Part shown: piece after piece, positions 34,938 through 44,302 of the stretch
How the letters are laid out: the number at the start of each line of letters is the position of its first letter
Numbering within the stretch: the stretch's first letter is position 1
From: Hymenobacter sediminis
GTDB taxonomy: Bacteria; Bacteroidota; Bacteroidia; Cytophagales; Hymenobacteraceae
Direction of reading: 5' to 3'
Assembly (NCBI RefSeq): GCF_003231285.1
Contig: NZ_QKNS01000009.1
Location: 124,001 to 188,000 of the forward strand
DNA length: 64,000 nucleotides
Position numbers and translations under genes: made by a program
Notes under the pieces: generated by a model
Databases searched by the model: none
What the model was told of the DNA's origin: nothing
What the model saw: the letters and a program-made list of their open reading frames with translations, nothing else

Positions 34938-36341
34938 CTACTCCGGGGATTGTTGCAGTTGTTGAATTTGCTCGGCAAAGTACGCCTTTTTTTCTGGCTG
35001 TCGTTCCATTAGGCGCTCATATATTTCAATAGCCTTATCCAGTTTGCCCTGCCGTATCATGATTTTGGCGAGGCTTTCAGAGGCCAGGGCGGGCGGCGTG
35101 CTGGTGCTACGCACCGATAAGTCGGCCTGTTCTTCGGCCGGTAGCGGCACCCCAACTGGGGTTTTGATGCGCGGCTGGGTTTTGAGGAACTGATTAATCA
35201 GATCAAGCGAAGATGCCTGGGGCTTGGGCTTGTTATTCTTCAGATGGGCCAGCAGCAGAGCATCCGGCTCGAAGAAGGCATCCAGCGGCAAGTCAAGAGT
35301 GTAGCCGTCATGGGGCTGCAGATCATACCCCAGACGGCTGCCAGCTCCCAGCGCGTAACCTACCTCCTTATCGGCGCGGAAAGGCGCTGAAACCACTGGG
35401 AGTGGGTTGCCCGTGTTGCGCAGGGTAGGCAGTTCCTCGTCTTCATCGGTGTCATCCAGCCCGGGAAGGAGGTAGCCTGAAGGAACCGGCAAGGCAGGCT
35501 CACTTAACCCGAATTCGAAACGGGAAATACCGGCATCAGCCGGCGGCCGAATGGGCGGGGCCACCGCTGGCAGCAGTTCGGTCTCCGGCTCAGTTTCCTC
35601 ATCGGAAACTAGTTCCGGCACATTTAGGCCTTCAGAGGGGGTAGGATTCTGATCTGGCTGCGGTACGTCTGCCTCCTGGAAAGGCGTCTGATGTGCTTCA
35701 GCTTCTTCTGTCTCCGGCTCCTCAGTAATGGTTTCTGAGGCTTCTGCGGAGGCAGGTGTGGTTGCCACAACTGTAGGCTCCAGCACAAGCGTGTCTTCAA
35801 TTGAAGTTGCTTCGGTTTCTGGCAAAGGCTCTGCCGTCGGCTCCGTTGTCGGCTCCTCGTGGCTCTCACTAAGTGAGGTAGGTGCCTCAGGCTCTGCTGC
35901 GGTAGGTGTTTCAATTACCGCAACAGGCTCTACAACCTGAGGTGCGTCTGGAACAGGTTCAACTAAAGTCGGTTCGCTGCTGGGCTCTTCCGGCGACGTG
36001 GCACTGGGGCTGTCAGGCAGGAAGGTAGTGAAAACATCTACCTCAGGTTGGGATACTTGGCTGGCCGTAACTAGGTCGGGAGCCATTGCTACTGCCGTTT
36101 CCGTGGTGGCGGGCTGCTCTAGCAGCTGGCGCAGCAGGTTGCGGTCGGCGGCGTAGGTAGCAGCCCGGCGCAGGCGCTGACTGGCCAGCATGCTGCCCCG
36201 GTCGTGGGCGGCTTTAGCCAGGAGCACATGGGCCGTCTGACAGTAAGGGAATGCGGCCGCCAGCTGTTCCAGCTCCCGGACTTCGGTATTCGAAATTCCG
36301 TTTACATGGTCCAGGATATGCAAAAGCGACGCGCGGGTCAT
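34938..36341 (-). CDS. TPR-like protein with acidic low-complexity middle
   Basis: The 467-residue protein has a conserved helical N-terminus (LLHILDHVNGISNTEVRELEQL, residues 5-26), a long middle (about 110-260) of Glu, Pro, Thr and Ala, and a C-terminal TPR-like helix pair (MIRQGKLDKAIEIYERLMERQPEK). Proteins of this layout sit between lptE and secG throughout Bacteroidota; no function is known. The position suggests a role in export or envelope assembly. A near-consensus -7 box (CGAAGGTA reversed, 36375-36382) is 33 bases upstream. Confidence 0.8.
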   Translation of the reverse strand: MTRASLLHILDHVNGISNTEVRELEQLAAAFPYCQTAHVLLAKAAHDRGSMLASQRLRRAATYAADRNLLRQLLEQPATTETAVAMAPDLVTASQVSQPEVDVFTTFLPDSPSATSPEEPSSEPTLVEPVPDAPQVVEPVAVIETPTAAEPEAPTSLSESHEEPTTEPTAEPLPETEATSIEDTLVLEPTVVATTPASAEASETITEEPETEEAEAHQTPFQEADVPQPDQNPTPSEGLNVPELVSDEETEPETELLPAVAPPIRPPADAGISRFEFGLSEPALPVPSGYLLPGLDDTDEDEELPTLRNTGNPLPVVSAPFRADKEVGYALGAGSRLGYDLQPHDGYTLDLPLDAFFEPDALLLAHLKNNKPKPQASSLDLINQFLKTQPRIKTPVGVPLPAEEQADLSVRSTSTPPALASESLAKIMIRQGKLDKAIEIYERLMERQPEKKAYFAEQIQQLQQSPE

Positions 36342-36467
36342 ACGGGGAGGGTAAATGGGAAGGAAGATTGGGAGCGAAGGTACTACCCCAGCGCACGATT
36401 GCGGCAGAGGATGGGGTAGGAAGGAACCGGTAAGAAGCTTTTCCTGCTGAACCTTATAGTTTTATGT

Positions 36468-37001
36468 CTACCAGTTGGCTACCGATTTATTGAATGCATC
36501 ACTGATAATGTTGCGAAACAGCTCACGCAGGGCGGCAGGGTCGTTGTTGATACTAGTGATGTCGCGGGTGGCAGGAAAGGGCCGGGTGGTTTGCAGGGTC
36601 TGCTCGAAGTCCTGCTTGGGGTCTTTGGTATTGGTAAACTTTATCCGGACCTGGATGGTCAGCTGGTTGGCGCCGGCCAAATCCTGCCCGTTTTGCTGCT
36701 GAATGGCCGCCGGGGCGAAATCGTAGGCAATAATCTGTCCTTCAAACTGCAGGTCGCCGTCGCGCGGGACTAGTTTCAGGGTTGTGTTGCGCTGAAAATA
36801 GTCCTTGAAATCCTCGGTGAACCGGGGGGCTAGGAAAGACGGGCCATTGTTGGCGTTGTTAGCAAACGTGGCAATGGAAATTGTTTTTACGGAAGGATCG
36901 ATATTGGTCCCGGTGAAAGAGTACACCCCGCAACTGCTAAAGAGGGGTAGCAATAGTAGCAGAACCAGCCCGAAAGCCCAATTACGCTTGTTCCAGATCA
37001 T
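36468..37001 (-). CDS. lptE: LPS assembly lipoprotein LptE
   Basis: This 177-residue protein has a lipoprotein signal (FGLVLLLLLPLFSSC) and the LptE-type sequence GVYSFTGTNIDPSVKTISIATFANNA, then ITIQVRIKFTNTK-like strands. LptE is the outer-membrane lipoprotein that plugs LptD and helps insert lipopolysaccharide. Its start overlaps the stop of the sigma-54 activator by 20 bases, which indicates coexpression. Confidence 0.88.
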   Translation of the reverse strand: MIWNKRNWAFGLVLLLLLPLFSSCGVYSFTGTNIDPSVKTISIATFANNANNGPSFLAPRFTEDFKDYFQRNTTLKLVPRDGDLQFEGQIIAYDFAPAAIQQQNGQDLAGANQLTIQVRIKFTNTKDPKQDFEQTLQTTRPFPATRDITSINNDPAALRELFRNIISDAFNKSVANW

Positions 37002-38310
37002 ATTGCTTGAGTTTGCGGTAAAGCGTACGCTCGGAAATGCCGAGGTCGTGGGCGGCGTATTTGCGCTTGTTGTTGTGCTTTTTGAGAGCCTTGATAATCA
37101 TTTCCTTTTCCTTGGCCTCCAGGGAAAGAGTTTCCTCCTCTGTTTCGTGCGGAATGTCTTCCACCCGCTGCACTTCCTCTTCGTAGTCGGTGGTGTCGTC
37201 CATGGATAGGTCACGCGGACTCAGGATATACTCGGCGGGACCAGTTTCCGGGCTAGCGGGGCGTAGGGGCCGCGCCGCGGGGCCGTCGTAGGGAGCCACG
37301 CTCAGGTTGTTGAACAGGTGACTGTTCTGGCGCAGCAGCTCCTGAGTTTCCTGGGGGCGCTGCCCGGCCGCGAGGTCGAGGACCAGCTTTTTCAGGTCGG
37401 TCATGTCGCGGCGCATATCGAAGAGGACTTTATACAGCAGGTCACGCTCCGAGTAGGCGTTGCCGGCGCCATCGGTGGCGGAACCGGCGGCGCTTACCAG
37501 CATGGGCAGGCGGCTGCTCTGGTCGGCGGGCAGGTAGCTGCGCAGGCGGCGCGAATCGACCTCCCGCTCCGTTTCCAGCACCGACATCTGCTCGGCCACA
37601 TTCTTGAGCTGGCGGATATTGCCGGGAAACCGAAAGCGCTGCAGTTCCTGCACCGCATCGGAGGTCAGGCTGATGGGCTTCACGCGGTAGCGGTCGGCAA
37701 AATCCGTAGCGAACTTTCTAAACAGTAGGTAGATATCGTCGCCTCGTTCACGCAACGGTGGAACTGAAATCGGGACGGTGTTGAGGCGGTAGTACAGGTC
37801 TTCGCGGAAGCGGCCTTCGCGCACGGCATCCAGCAGATTCACGTTGGTAGCCGCTACTACCCGCACATCGGTCTTCTGTACTTTCGAGGAGCCTACCCGG
37901 ATAAACTCGCCGTTTTCCAGCACCCGGAGCAGCCGGGCCTGAGTGCCCAGCGGCATCTCCCCAATCTCATCGAGGAAGATGGTACCGCCATTGGTTACCT
38001 CAAAATAGCCCTTGCGGGCTTCTTGAGCACCGGTGAAGGAGCCCTTCTCGTGGCCAAATAGCTCGGAGTCAATGGTGCCTTCGGGAATAGCGCCGCAGTT
38101 GATGGCAATGAACTGCCCATGCTTGCGGGGCGAAAGAGCGTGGATAATTTTCGAGAATGATTCCTTACCCGAGCCGCTTTCCCCGGTAATGAGCACCGTC
38201 ATATCCGTAGGAGCTACCTGCGCGGCCACCTGGATGGCGTAATTCAGCGAGGGGGCATTACCGATAATGCCGAACCGCTGTTTAATAGATTGTATTTCGG
38301 AAGGAGTCAA
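36982..38310 (-). CDS. Sigma-54-dependent transcriptional activator
   Basis: The 442-residue protein starts at a TTG (38310) and begins directly with the AAA+ domain; there is no receiver or PAS sensor domain. Walker A is GESGSGKE (43-50), the sigma-54 contact loop is GSFTGA (90-95, a variant of GAFTGA), Walker B is IFLDEIGEM, and a Fis-type helix-turn-helix ends the protein (LGISERTLYRKLKQ). It should activate RpoN promoters without an attached phosphorylation switch. Sensory input is unknown. It overlaps lptE by 20 bases, in the order usual for the phylum. Confidence 0.93.
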   Translation of the reverse strand: MTPSEIQSIKQRFGIIGNAPSLNYAIQVAAQVAPTDMTVLITGESGSGKESFSKIIHALSPRKHGQFIAINCGAIPEGTIDSELFGHEKGSFTGAQEARKGYFEVTNGGTIFLDEIGEMPLGTQARLLRVLENGEFIRVGSSKVQKTDVRVVAATNVNLLDAVREGRFREDLYYRLNTVPISVPPLRERGDDIYLLFRKFATDFADRYRVKPISLTSDAVQELQRFRFPGNIRQLKNVAEQMSVLETEREVDSRRLRSYLPADQSSRLPMLVSAAGSATDGAGNAYSERDLLYKVLFDMRRDMTDLKKLVLDLAAGQRPQETQELLRQNSHLFNNLSVAPYDGPAARPLRPASPETGPAEYILSPRDLSMDDTTDYEEEVQRVEDIPHETEEETLSLEAKEKEMIIKALKKHNNKRKYAAHDLGISERTLYRKLKQYDLEQA

Positions 38311-38355
38311 GGTCGAGAGTGGGTTTTCGTGGGATAGACGAAAAAGGGTGGTAAT

Positions 38356-38772
38356 TTATTTTTTGATAGGTAGCTTAACCATTGAAATAATCGGCGGCTT
38401 CCTAGAAAGAATGTCGAGGCAGCCGTCGTAAGTCATAATACAGTAGTGAGTATAATCAGCAAATGAAACGGCTAAAGTTGCCTGATTGAATAAAGCTGCC
38501 CAAGGCGAGCCAACAACAGTATAAGTCCAATATGAACTTACACTGTTGTCTGGTCGATCATATTCATTGGTTTGATAAACAGCTAAATGCGCTTCATCAG
38601 CCACTTGGTAAGGTCCAGACTGTTCAAAGCAGAACTCATAAACGGCTTCTCTGTTTGTTACAAAAAAGCAAATCTGTTCCCCCGAATCGAGCAGCCGATG
38701 GAAGTAAAGTTCCGATGCTTCCGCGCAGGGAGTATCCCACTTGTGAAGGACCTGGCCTTGTTCATGGCTCAT
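38356..38772 (-). CDS. Hypothetical protein
   Basis: This 138-residue soluble protein (MSHEQGQVLHKWDTPCAEASELYFHRLLDSGEQICFF...) has no signal peptide or recognised domain. Its base composition is lower in GC than its neighbours, which could mean recent acquisition. It lies between miaB and the sigma-54 activator gene, on the same strand, and interrupts an otherwise conserved gene order. Confidence 0.65.
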   Translation of the reverse strand: MSHEQGQVLHKWDTPCAEASELYFHRLLDSGEQICFFVTNREAVYEFCFEQSGPYQVADEAHLAVYQTNEYDRPDNSVSSYWTYTVVGSPWAALFNQATLAVSFADYTHYCIMTYDGCLDILSRKPPIISMVKLPIKK

Positions 38773-38814
38773 ATCTATTCCGAAAAACGAACAACCAAAA
38801 ACAAGTAACGAAGC

Positions 38815-40275
38815 CTACAGCGCTTCGCCGAGCAGCGTGTTGGTGGTAGACTCGTGCACGAGCACATCCACGTAGTCGCCTTTCTTGTAGTGCTTCTTGG
38901 GGAAAATGACTACCTGGTTCTGGCTGTTACGGCCGCTAAGGTGCTCCTTGCTACGCTTCGAGAAGTTCTCAACCAGCACGCGGTGCACTTTGCCTACCCC
39001 CCGCAGGTTGCGCTGACGGCTGTGCTGCTGCTGCAACTCAATTACTTCGGCCAAACGGCGCTTTTTCACTTCCAGCGGAATGTCGTCTTCCAGCTTACGG
39101 GCCGCTAGTGTGCCGGGGCGTTCCGAGTAGAAGAACATGTAGGCCATGTCGTACTTCACGTACTCCATCAGGCTCAGGGTGTCCTGGTGCTCTTCCTCCG
39201 TTTCCGAGCAGAAGCCGGAAATCATATCGGTGCTGATAGCACAATCTTCACCCAGAATGCGGCGAATAGCCTGCACACGCTCCTCGTACCAGGGCCGGTC
39301 GTAGGTGCGGTTCATGAGCTTGAGTACGCGCGAGTTACCACTTTGGGCAGGCAGGTGAATGTACTTGCAGATGTTCTCGTAGCGCGCCATAGTGTGCAGC
39401 ACCTCGTCGGTGATATCCTTGGGGTGCGAGGTGGAGAAGCGCACGCGCAGCTCCGGGCTTACCAAGGCTACGCGCTCCAGCAACTGGGCGAAGTTGACCT
39501 GCTCAGCGCCATCTTCGGAAGCCCACTTGTAGGAGTCGACATTCTGGCCGAGCAGGGTAACCTCCTTATAGCCCTGGGCTACTAGGTCGCGAGCTTCCTG
39601 TACAATGCTGTGGGCGTCGCGGCTCCGCTCGCGGCCCCGGGTAAAGGGCACCACGCAGAAGGAGCACATGTTGTCGCAGCCCCGCATGATGCTGATGAAG
39701 GCCGTGATGCCGTTGGAGTTCAGGCGCACCGGCGTAATGTCGGCGTAGGTTTCTTCGCGGCTGAGCAGCACGTTTACCGCTTTCTGGCCGCCATCTACCT
39801 GCTGAATCAGTTGAGGTAGGTCGCGGTAGGCATCGGGGCCTACTACCAGGTCTACCAGCTTTTCTTCTTCCAGGAACTTGCTTTTCAGGCGCTCAGCCAT
39901 ACAGCCCAGCACGCCCACCAGCAGGCCGGGGTTGCGCTTTTTATGCCCATTAATTTGAGCCAGACGCATGCGCACGGTCTGCTCGGCCTTTTCCCGGATG
40001 GAGCAGGTGTTTAGGAGCACCAGGTCGGCGCCTTCCAGCTCCTCGGTAGTATCAAAGCCCTGCTCAAACAGAATGCTCGACACGATTTCGGAGTCGGAGA
40101 AGTTCATCTGGCAGCCGTAGCTCTCAATGTAGAGCTTGCGGCTTCGGCCCGTACGGGTAGCCGGGTTCACGCGCACTTCACCCGAGGGTTCGTGCTCGTG
40201 CGTTACCGCCTCGACGGTGGGCGTGGGCAAGGTGTTTTTATCGAGGAAGTCGAGGGTAATTAGCGGTTGGGACAT
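38815..40275 (-). CDS. miaB: tRNA-2-methylthio-N6-dimethylallyladenosine synthase
   Basis: The start at 40275 (MSQPLITLDF) is chosen because the -7 box at 40320-40327 leaves too little leader for the 40305 alternative. The 486-residue enzyme has the MTTase domain (YGCQMNFSDSE ... NTCSIREKAEQ ... GCMAER), the radical SAM motif CDNMCSFC and a TRAM domain. It adds methylthio to i6A37 of tRNAs, giving ms2i6A. The miaE gene for the following hydroxylation is at 50441. Confidence 0.97.
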   Translation of the reverse strand: MSQPLITLDFLDKNTLPTPTVEAVTHEHEPSGEVRVNPATRTGRSRKLYIESYGCQMNFSDSEIVSSILFEQGFDTTEELEGADLVLLNTCSIREKAEQTVRMRLAQINGHKKRNPGLLVGVLGCMAERLKSKFLEEEKLVDLVVGPDAYRDLPQLIQQVDGGQKAVNVLLSREETYADITPVRLNSNGITAFISIMRGCDNMCSFCVVPFTRGRERSRDAHSIVQEARDLVAQGYKEVTLLGQNVDSYKWASEDGAEQVNFAQLLERVALVSPELRVRFSTSHPKDITDEVLHTMARYENICKYIHLPAQSGNSRVLKLMNRTYDRPWYEERVQAIRRILGEDCAISTDMISGFCSETEEEHQDTLSLMEYVKYDMAYMFFYSERPGTLAARKLEDDIPLEVKKRRLAEVIELQQQHSRQRNLRGVGKVHRVLVENFSKRSKEHLSGRNSQNQVVIFPKKHYKKGDYVDVLVHESTTNTLLGEAL

Positions 40276-40319
40276 GGAAAAGGCCGTAGCAGGCGTCAGC
40301 TTCACAATTCGGGGAACGG

Positions 40320-40327
40320 CAAAGGTA
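40320..40327 (-). promoter_or_regulatory. -7 box (TACCTTTG) of miaB
   Basis: Full TANNTTTG match on the minus strand, 44 bases upstream of the 40275 ATG. Confidence 0.55.
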
Positions 40328-40519
40328 ACGCTTTACTACCTAAAATGACAGAATGGCAGGGGTAGGAAGAAAGTGAAATTGTGAGACACTACAGTGGTGG
40401 GTTAGCCAGCCAAGCAGCGCCAGAAGGGATTTGTATTGCCAAGGGAGGGAGGAGTGCTGCGAATACATCACCCTTCCAACGCTACCCCTCAAAATCAGCC
40501 ACACGTCAAATGCGTCATC

Positions 40520-41791
40520 TCACAATTTTGCTTTTAATACCTCCAGCAGCGCTTGGGCCTTTAACAGACACTCTTCATACTCGCGCTCCGGCACCGAGTC
40601 GTGGGTAATGGCCGAGCCGACCTGAAAGGAGAGGTAGCCTGTATCTTGGCGGTACTGCAGGCTGCGAATGACCACGTTGAAGTCGAAGTCGCCGGAGGGT
40701 AGTACGTAGCCGATGCTGCCGCTATAGAGGCCGCGGCGGTTGTGCTCGTAGTGCTCAATCAGCTCCATGGCTCTGATTTTCGGCGCGCCAGTCATCGAAC
40801 CCATAGGGAAAGCCGCCCGCAAGACATCCTCCAACTCTACATCGGGGCGGGCCACGGCCTGCACGGTTGAAATCATCTGCCAGATGTGGCGGAAGGGATA
40901 AAGGCCGAACAATTCCGGCACTTGCACGGTACCGGTTTGGGCTATGCGGGCGAGGTCGTTGCGCACCAGATCCACAATCATCAGGTTTTCGGCGCGCTCC
41001 TTTTCATCATGAAGCAGGGTCAGGCGCTGTTGCTCGTCGGCAGCGGGGGTAGGCCCCCGGCGAATGGTGCCCTTGATGGGCTGGGAAAGGAGCGTATTGC
41101 CCTGCCGCCGCAGAAACCGCTCGGGCGAGGCGCAAAGCAAGTAATGCTCGTGGTGGCGGTAGAAGCCAGCAAAGGGGGTAGGCGATACCTGCTGCAGCTG
41201 CAGAAATACTTCCACTGGGCTCAGCTGCACATTTTCGGCGTAAAACTCCTGGCACAAGTTGAGCTCGTACACCTCGCCATCCAGAATATCGTTCTGCACG
41301 GCCCGCACGGCGGCCAGATACTCCGAGCGAGGCATGCGCGGGCGAAGTACCGGGGTTGGGGCCGGAGCGGGGGGGAGCACTTGCCACGCCAGAATCTGCT
41401 GATAAACGGCAGCCGGATCTGGCGCGTGGATTTTTACCGTGTCTTCCTGCCACTGCAGCCATATTTCAGGAGTGAAAAAGTGCAGGGTAGGCCAAGCCAG
41501 CCCAGAAGGGTTATTGCTGTAGAGAGCTTCTACTTCATTTTTAACATCATAAGTGATGAAGCCGCAACGGGGCACCTGTCCCGACTCGGCAGCCAGCCAG
41601 GCTCGTAGTTCCGGAAGAGTAGCGGGCGCAGTACTAGCCTCCGCTGCTACGGCTAATAACCGGCTAAACGGCCCACCTGGATAGGTTAGGTCGTTGGGTT
41701 CGAAGTAGGCACAATGCGGAAAGCTGGCGGCCCAGTGTAGTGCCCGGGCGCGAAAGTCAGCGGGAAGATCAGTGAGCGAAAGGGTGAGCAC
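40520..41791 (-). CDS. pabB: Aminodeoxychorismate synthase component I
   Basis: The start is GTG at 41791, 4 bases after a consensus -7 box; the open frame to 41860 crosses that box. The 423-residue protein is a chorismate-binding enzyme with GTIRRGPT, DEKERAENLMIVDLVRNDL and SMTGAPKIRAMELI, which bind chorismate and Mg2+. It makes aminodeoxychorismate for folate synthesis with a PabA glutaminase, which is not in the window. Component I of anthranilate synthase is an alternative, but the N-terminus and length favour PabB. Confidence 0.88.
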   Translation of the reverse strand: MLTLSLTDLPADFRARALHWAASFPHCAYFEPNDLTYPGGPFSRLLAVAAEASTAPATLPELRAWLAAESGQVPRCGFITYDVKNEVEALYSNNPSGLAWPTLHFFTPEIWLQWQEDTVKIHAPDPAAVYQQILAWQVLPPAPAPTPVLRPRMPRSEYLAAVRAVQNDILDGEVYELNLCQEFYAENVQLSPVEVFLQLQQVSPTPFAGFYRHHEHYLLCASPERFLRRQGNTLLSQPIKGTIRRGPTPAADEQQRLTLLHDEKERAENLMIVDLVRNDLARIAQTGTVQVPELFGLYPFRHIWQMISTVQAVARPDVELEDVLRAAFPMGSMTGAPKIRAMELIEHYEHNRRGLYSGSIGYVLPSGDFDFNVVIRSLQYRQDTGYLSFQVGSAITHDSVPEREYEECLLKAQALLEVLKAKL

Positions 41792-41795
41792 AAAG

Positions 41796-41803
41796 CAAAG
41801 GTA
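41796..41803 (-). promoter_or_regulatory. -7 box (TACCTTTG), leaderless arrangement
   Basis: Full TANNTTTG match on the minus strand with exactly 4 bases (CTTT) before the GTG start of pabB. Confidence 0.6.
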
Positions 41804-41950
41804 GTAGGAGGCGGGTGGCTCCGTCGGAAATCGGTAGCCTCTATAAAGGCAGCTGGTCAAGCGGGGACCTAAGGCAAGCAGGGCACCGTCTGCCCGGCGC
41901 CAGACTACAGTTTGCCTACCCCTGTGGGGCGGTTAAACGTGGTCCGATGG

Positions 41951-43492
41951 CTACTCTAACTCCTTGAGGGCCAGCTTGGCTTTGGTGTCGGTGCTGTTCT
42001 TATATTCGTGCTTGGGGTAGCTGAGGGCTTTCTGAAAATAAACCTTGGCCGTGTTTTTTTGCCCTTCCAGTTGGTAGAGGTACCCCAGCTGCAAAGCCGA
42101 TTGTGGTGCGAAATAGTAGGGCGCGTTGCCGGCCAGCGCAATAGTGCGGGCATAGAACAGCCTGGCTGAATCGGGGCGGCCGAGCAGGTGCCAGGCTCTG
42201 GCCAGGCGGTAGGGCTCCTCTAGCCGGTCGCGCAGGGAGGTAGCAGAAGTAGCGCGGAAGCCGCTTAGTGTAGTCAGAGCCTCACGATAATAGCCGCCGT
42301 CAATCTGCAAACGGGCGCGCGTCAGGAGCTTATGCAGCGGCTGCTTGTCCTCAAAAAACCGTTGGGCGTAGGTGTCTTCTTCAAGTACAGTGCGGCCCCC
42401 GGCCCCGATGCGCCGCCGATACTGCTCGGCGTCAATTGCGTCGCCGCTCAGCCAAGCGGCCAGGTATAGTTTGAAATAGGCGTCTTTGCGGTAATGCTGG
42501 CCCTGATATTCAGCCAGAAAGGCTTGGTTAGCCCGGACAGAGGCGGCGTATTGCCCCTGGTAGAGCAGTAAATCGGCGGCCATGTGGTGCAGGTAGGGTA
42601 GCGGCAGATAAGCCGAGCCAGTAGGGCGGGTGCGGTAGGCCGTCAGGGCTGCTTCGGTGTGGTGCTGCTTTTTCTGCTGACTGATCAGCAGGTAGCTCAG
42701 CAGCAAATTGTCAGGCTGCTGGCGGTGCAGGGTTTCGATGAGGGTAAGAGCGGCTTCGGGCTGCTTATAGTAGGTTTCTTCCAGCAGGGCCAGAATCAGA
42801 CGAGCCTCCAGCTGAAAATCATTGGGCTGGGTGGCGGCCAAGCGCAGGTTATGCAAACCAGCCTCCACGCTGCCTGGTAGCCCCAGCAGCTTCAGAAACC
42901 AGCGGTACGACTCTGGCAAGGATCCAATAAAAAACTGCATCATGCCCAAGGTTTTGCGGGCCGGCAGGTACTGTGGGTAGCGGCGTACTACCTGCTGCAT
43001 CTGCTGGTAACTCTGGCGCAGGCTCCAAGCACCCTGCACCTCATGCCCAAATACAACCTGCGCGGCCGCTTGGTGCAGCCTGATTTCGGCCCGCGCATAT
43101 TCGCGCAGGGCTCCTACCTCTGCTGATTTCTCCAAGATGGCCAGGCGGCGGTCCTGGGCCGCCACGGTGGCGGCGTAGCGGCTGGCATCTTGGCTGACTA
43201 ATAGCTCAGTGATGTCTAGGCAGTCCTGGACCAGCAGGGTGCCAGTGGCAGTAGGGGCCGCGTCTTTGAGAAAATTGCGGGCCGCGGCCGGCCGCAATTT
43301 CAGCACCTCAGAGTAGGCGCGCGCCTGGACAGGCGCGAGAGAAGTAGTTGCTGCAGATGCTGCCTCTACTTGCGGCAACTTCTTCGCTACCGCCTGAAAA
43401 GCACATAATACTGCAAGACTACCCCAGAAGAGCCAAATGGCCCTTCGGCATAATAACAGCAGTGGCTTGGCAGCGGAGAGAACCATGGGCAA
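41951..43492 (-). CDS. TPR-repeat protein with N-terminal membrane helix
   Basis: The 513-residue product starts MPMVLSAAKPLLLLCRRAIWLFWGSLAVLCAF, a membrane anchor or signal. The rest is a series of helical pairs typical of TPR repeats (RLAILEKSAEVGALREYARAEI ..., ALTLIETLHRQQPDNLLLSYLLI, and LQLGYLYQLEGQKNTAKVYFQKAL at the C-terminus). It probably acts as a periplasmic or membrane-bound protein-binding scaffold. No partner is evident. Separated from the upstream zinc-ribbon gene by a terminator. Confidence 0.83.
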   Translation of the reverse strand: MPMVLSAAKPLLLLCRRAIWLFWGSLAVLCAFQAVAKKLPQVEAASAATTSLAPVQARAYSEVLKLRPAAARNFLKDAAPTATGTLLVQDCLDITELLVSQDASRYAATVAAQDRRLAILEKSAEVGALREYARAEIRLHQAAAQVVFGHEVQGAWSLRQSYQQMQQVVRRYPQYLPARKTLGMMQFFIGSLPESYRWFLKLLGLPGSVEAGLHNLRLAATQPNDFQLEARLILALLEETYYKQPEAALTLIETLHRQQPDNLLLSYLLISQQKKQHHTEAALTAYRTRPTGSAYLPLPYLHHMAADLLLYQGQYAASVRANQAFLAEYQGQHYRKDAYFKLYLAAWLSGDAIDAEQYRRRIGAGGRTVLEEDTYAQRFFEDKQPLHKLLTRARLQIDGGYYREALTTLSGFRATSATSLRDRLEEPYRLARAWHLLGRPDSARLFYARTIALAGNAPYYFAPQSALQLGYLYQLEGQKNTAKVYFQKALSYPKHEYKNSTDTKAKLALKELE

Positions 43493-43494
43493 AA

Positions 43495-43522
43495 AAAAGG
43501 AACGGCCCGGGCCGTTCCTTTT
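43495..43522 (-). terminator. Terminator of the zinc-ribbon gene
   Basis: A perfect 14-bp palindrome with no loop at its centre, followed on the minus strand by a run of eight T. It lies 30 bases past the zinc-ribbon stop and just upstream of the TPR gene start. Confidence 0.82.
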
Positions 43523-43552
43523 AGCTTTCAGCGTATCAGCAGGGGTAGCAAC

Positions 43553-44302
43553 TTAAGCGTTGCGGGCCTCCACATCGGCCAGTACGCGGCCGCAGTGCTC
43601 GCACACGATGATTTTCTTGTGGGCAATGATGTCGGCTTGGCGCTGGGGCGGAACAGTGTTGAAGCAGCCGCCGCAGGCGTCACGCTTTACCGTTACCACG
43701 GCCAGACCGTTGCGCACGTTACCGCGGATGCGGGTGTAAGCCATCAGCAGGCGCTCTTCCACCGGCTGAACGGCCGTAGAGCGCTCGTCCATCAGCTTTT
43801 GCTCATCAGCTTCGCTTTCGCTCACGATGGTTTCCAGCTCCGATTTCTTGTTGTCGAGGTCTTTTTTGCGCTCTTCCAGGCGCTGCTTGGTGCCGCTGAT
43901 TTCGGTATTCTTCAGCTCAATCTGGTACTGAGCTTCTTTGATTTTCTTCTCCGAAATCTGGATTTCCAGCTTCTGTAGCTCGATTTCCTTGGCAATAGCC
44001 TCGTACTCACGGTTATTGCGTACGTTCTGCTGCTGATCTTCGTAGCGCTTGATCAGACCATCGGCGTCTTTGGCGTTCTGCTTGCGCTGCTTGATCTGGT
44101 CGTTGAGGGCGGCAATTTCCTCATCGAATTTGCCTACGCGCACCTCATACCCCGCAATTTCGTCCTCCAGGTCCCGAACTTCTTCGGGCAGGTCGCCGCG
44201 CACGCGCCGGATTTCGTCCAGTTGCGAGTCAATGCGCTGCAGGTTCAGAAGGGCTTCCAGCTTACTGGCAACGGGGGTTTCCGCGGAGGGATTAGAAATC
44301 AT
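43553..44302 (-). CDS. Coiled-coil protein with C-terminal C4 zinc ribbon
   Basis: The ATG at 44302 (MISNPSAETPVASKLEALLN) is preferred over 44332 because the -7 box lies 39 bases upstream. Residues about 30-180 form a long coiled coil rich in Glu, Lys and Gln. The C-terminus has CGGCF and CEHCG pairs, the zf-RING_7 zinc ribbon of the CT398/CdsZ type. These proteins are conserved in Bacteroidota and chlamydiae, with proposed links to sigma-54 or to secretion; the role is not settled. It overlaps the Nif3 gene end by 11 bases. Confidence 0.9.
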   Translation of the reverse strand: MISNPSAETPVASKLEALLNLQRIDSQLDEIRRVRGDLPEEVRDLEDEIAGYEVRVGKFDEEIAALNDQIKQRKQNAKDADGLIKRYEDQQQNVRNNREYEAIAKEIELQKLEIQISEKKIKEAQYQIELKNTEISGTKQRLEERKKDLDNKKSELETIVSESEADEQKLMDERSTAVQPVEERLLMAYTRIRGNVRNGLAVVTVKRDACGGCFNTVPPQRQADIIAHKKIIVCEHCGRVLADVEARNA

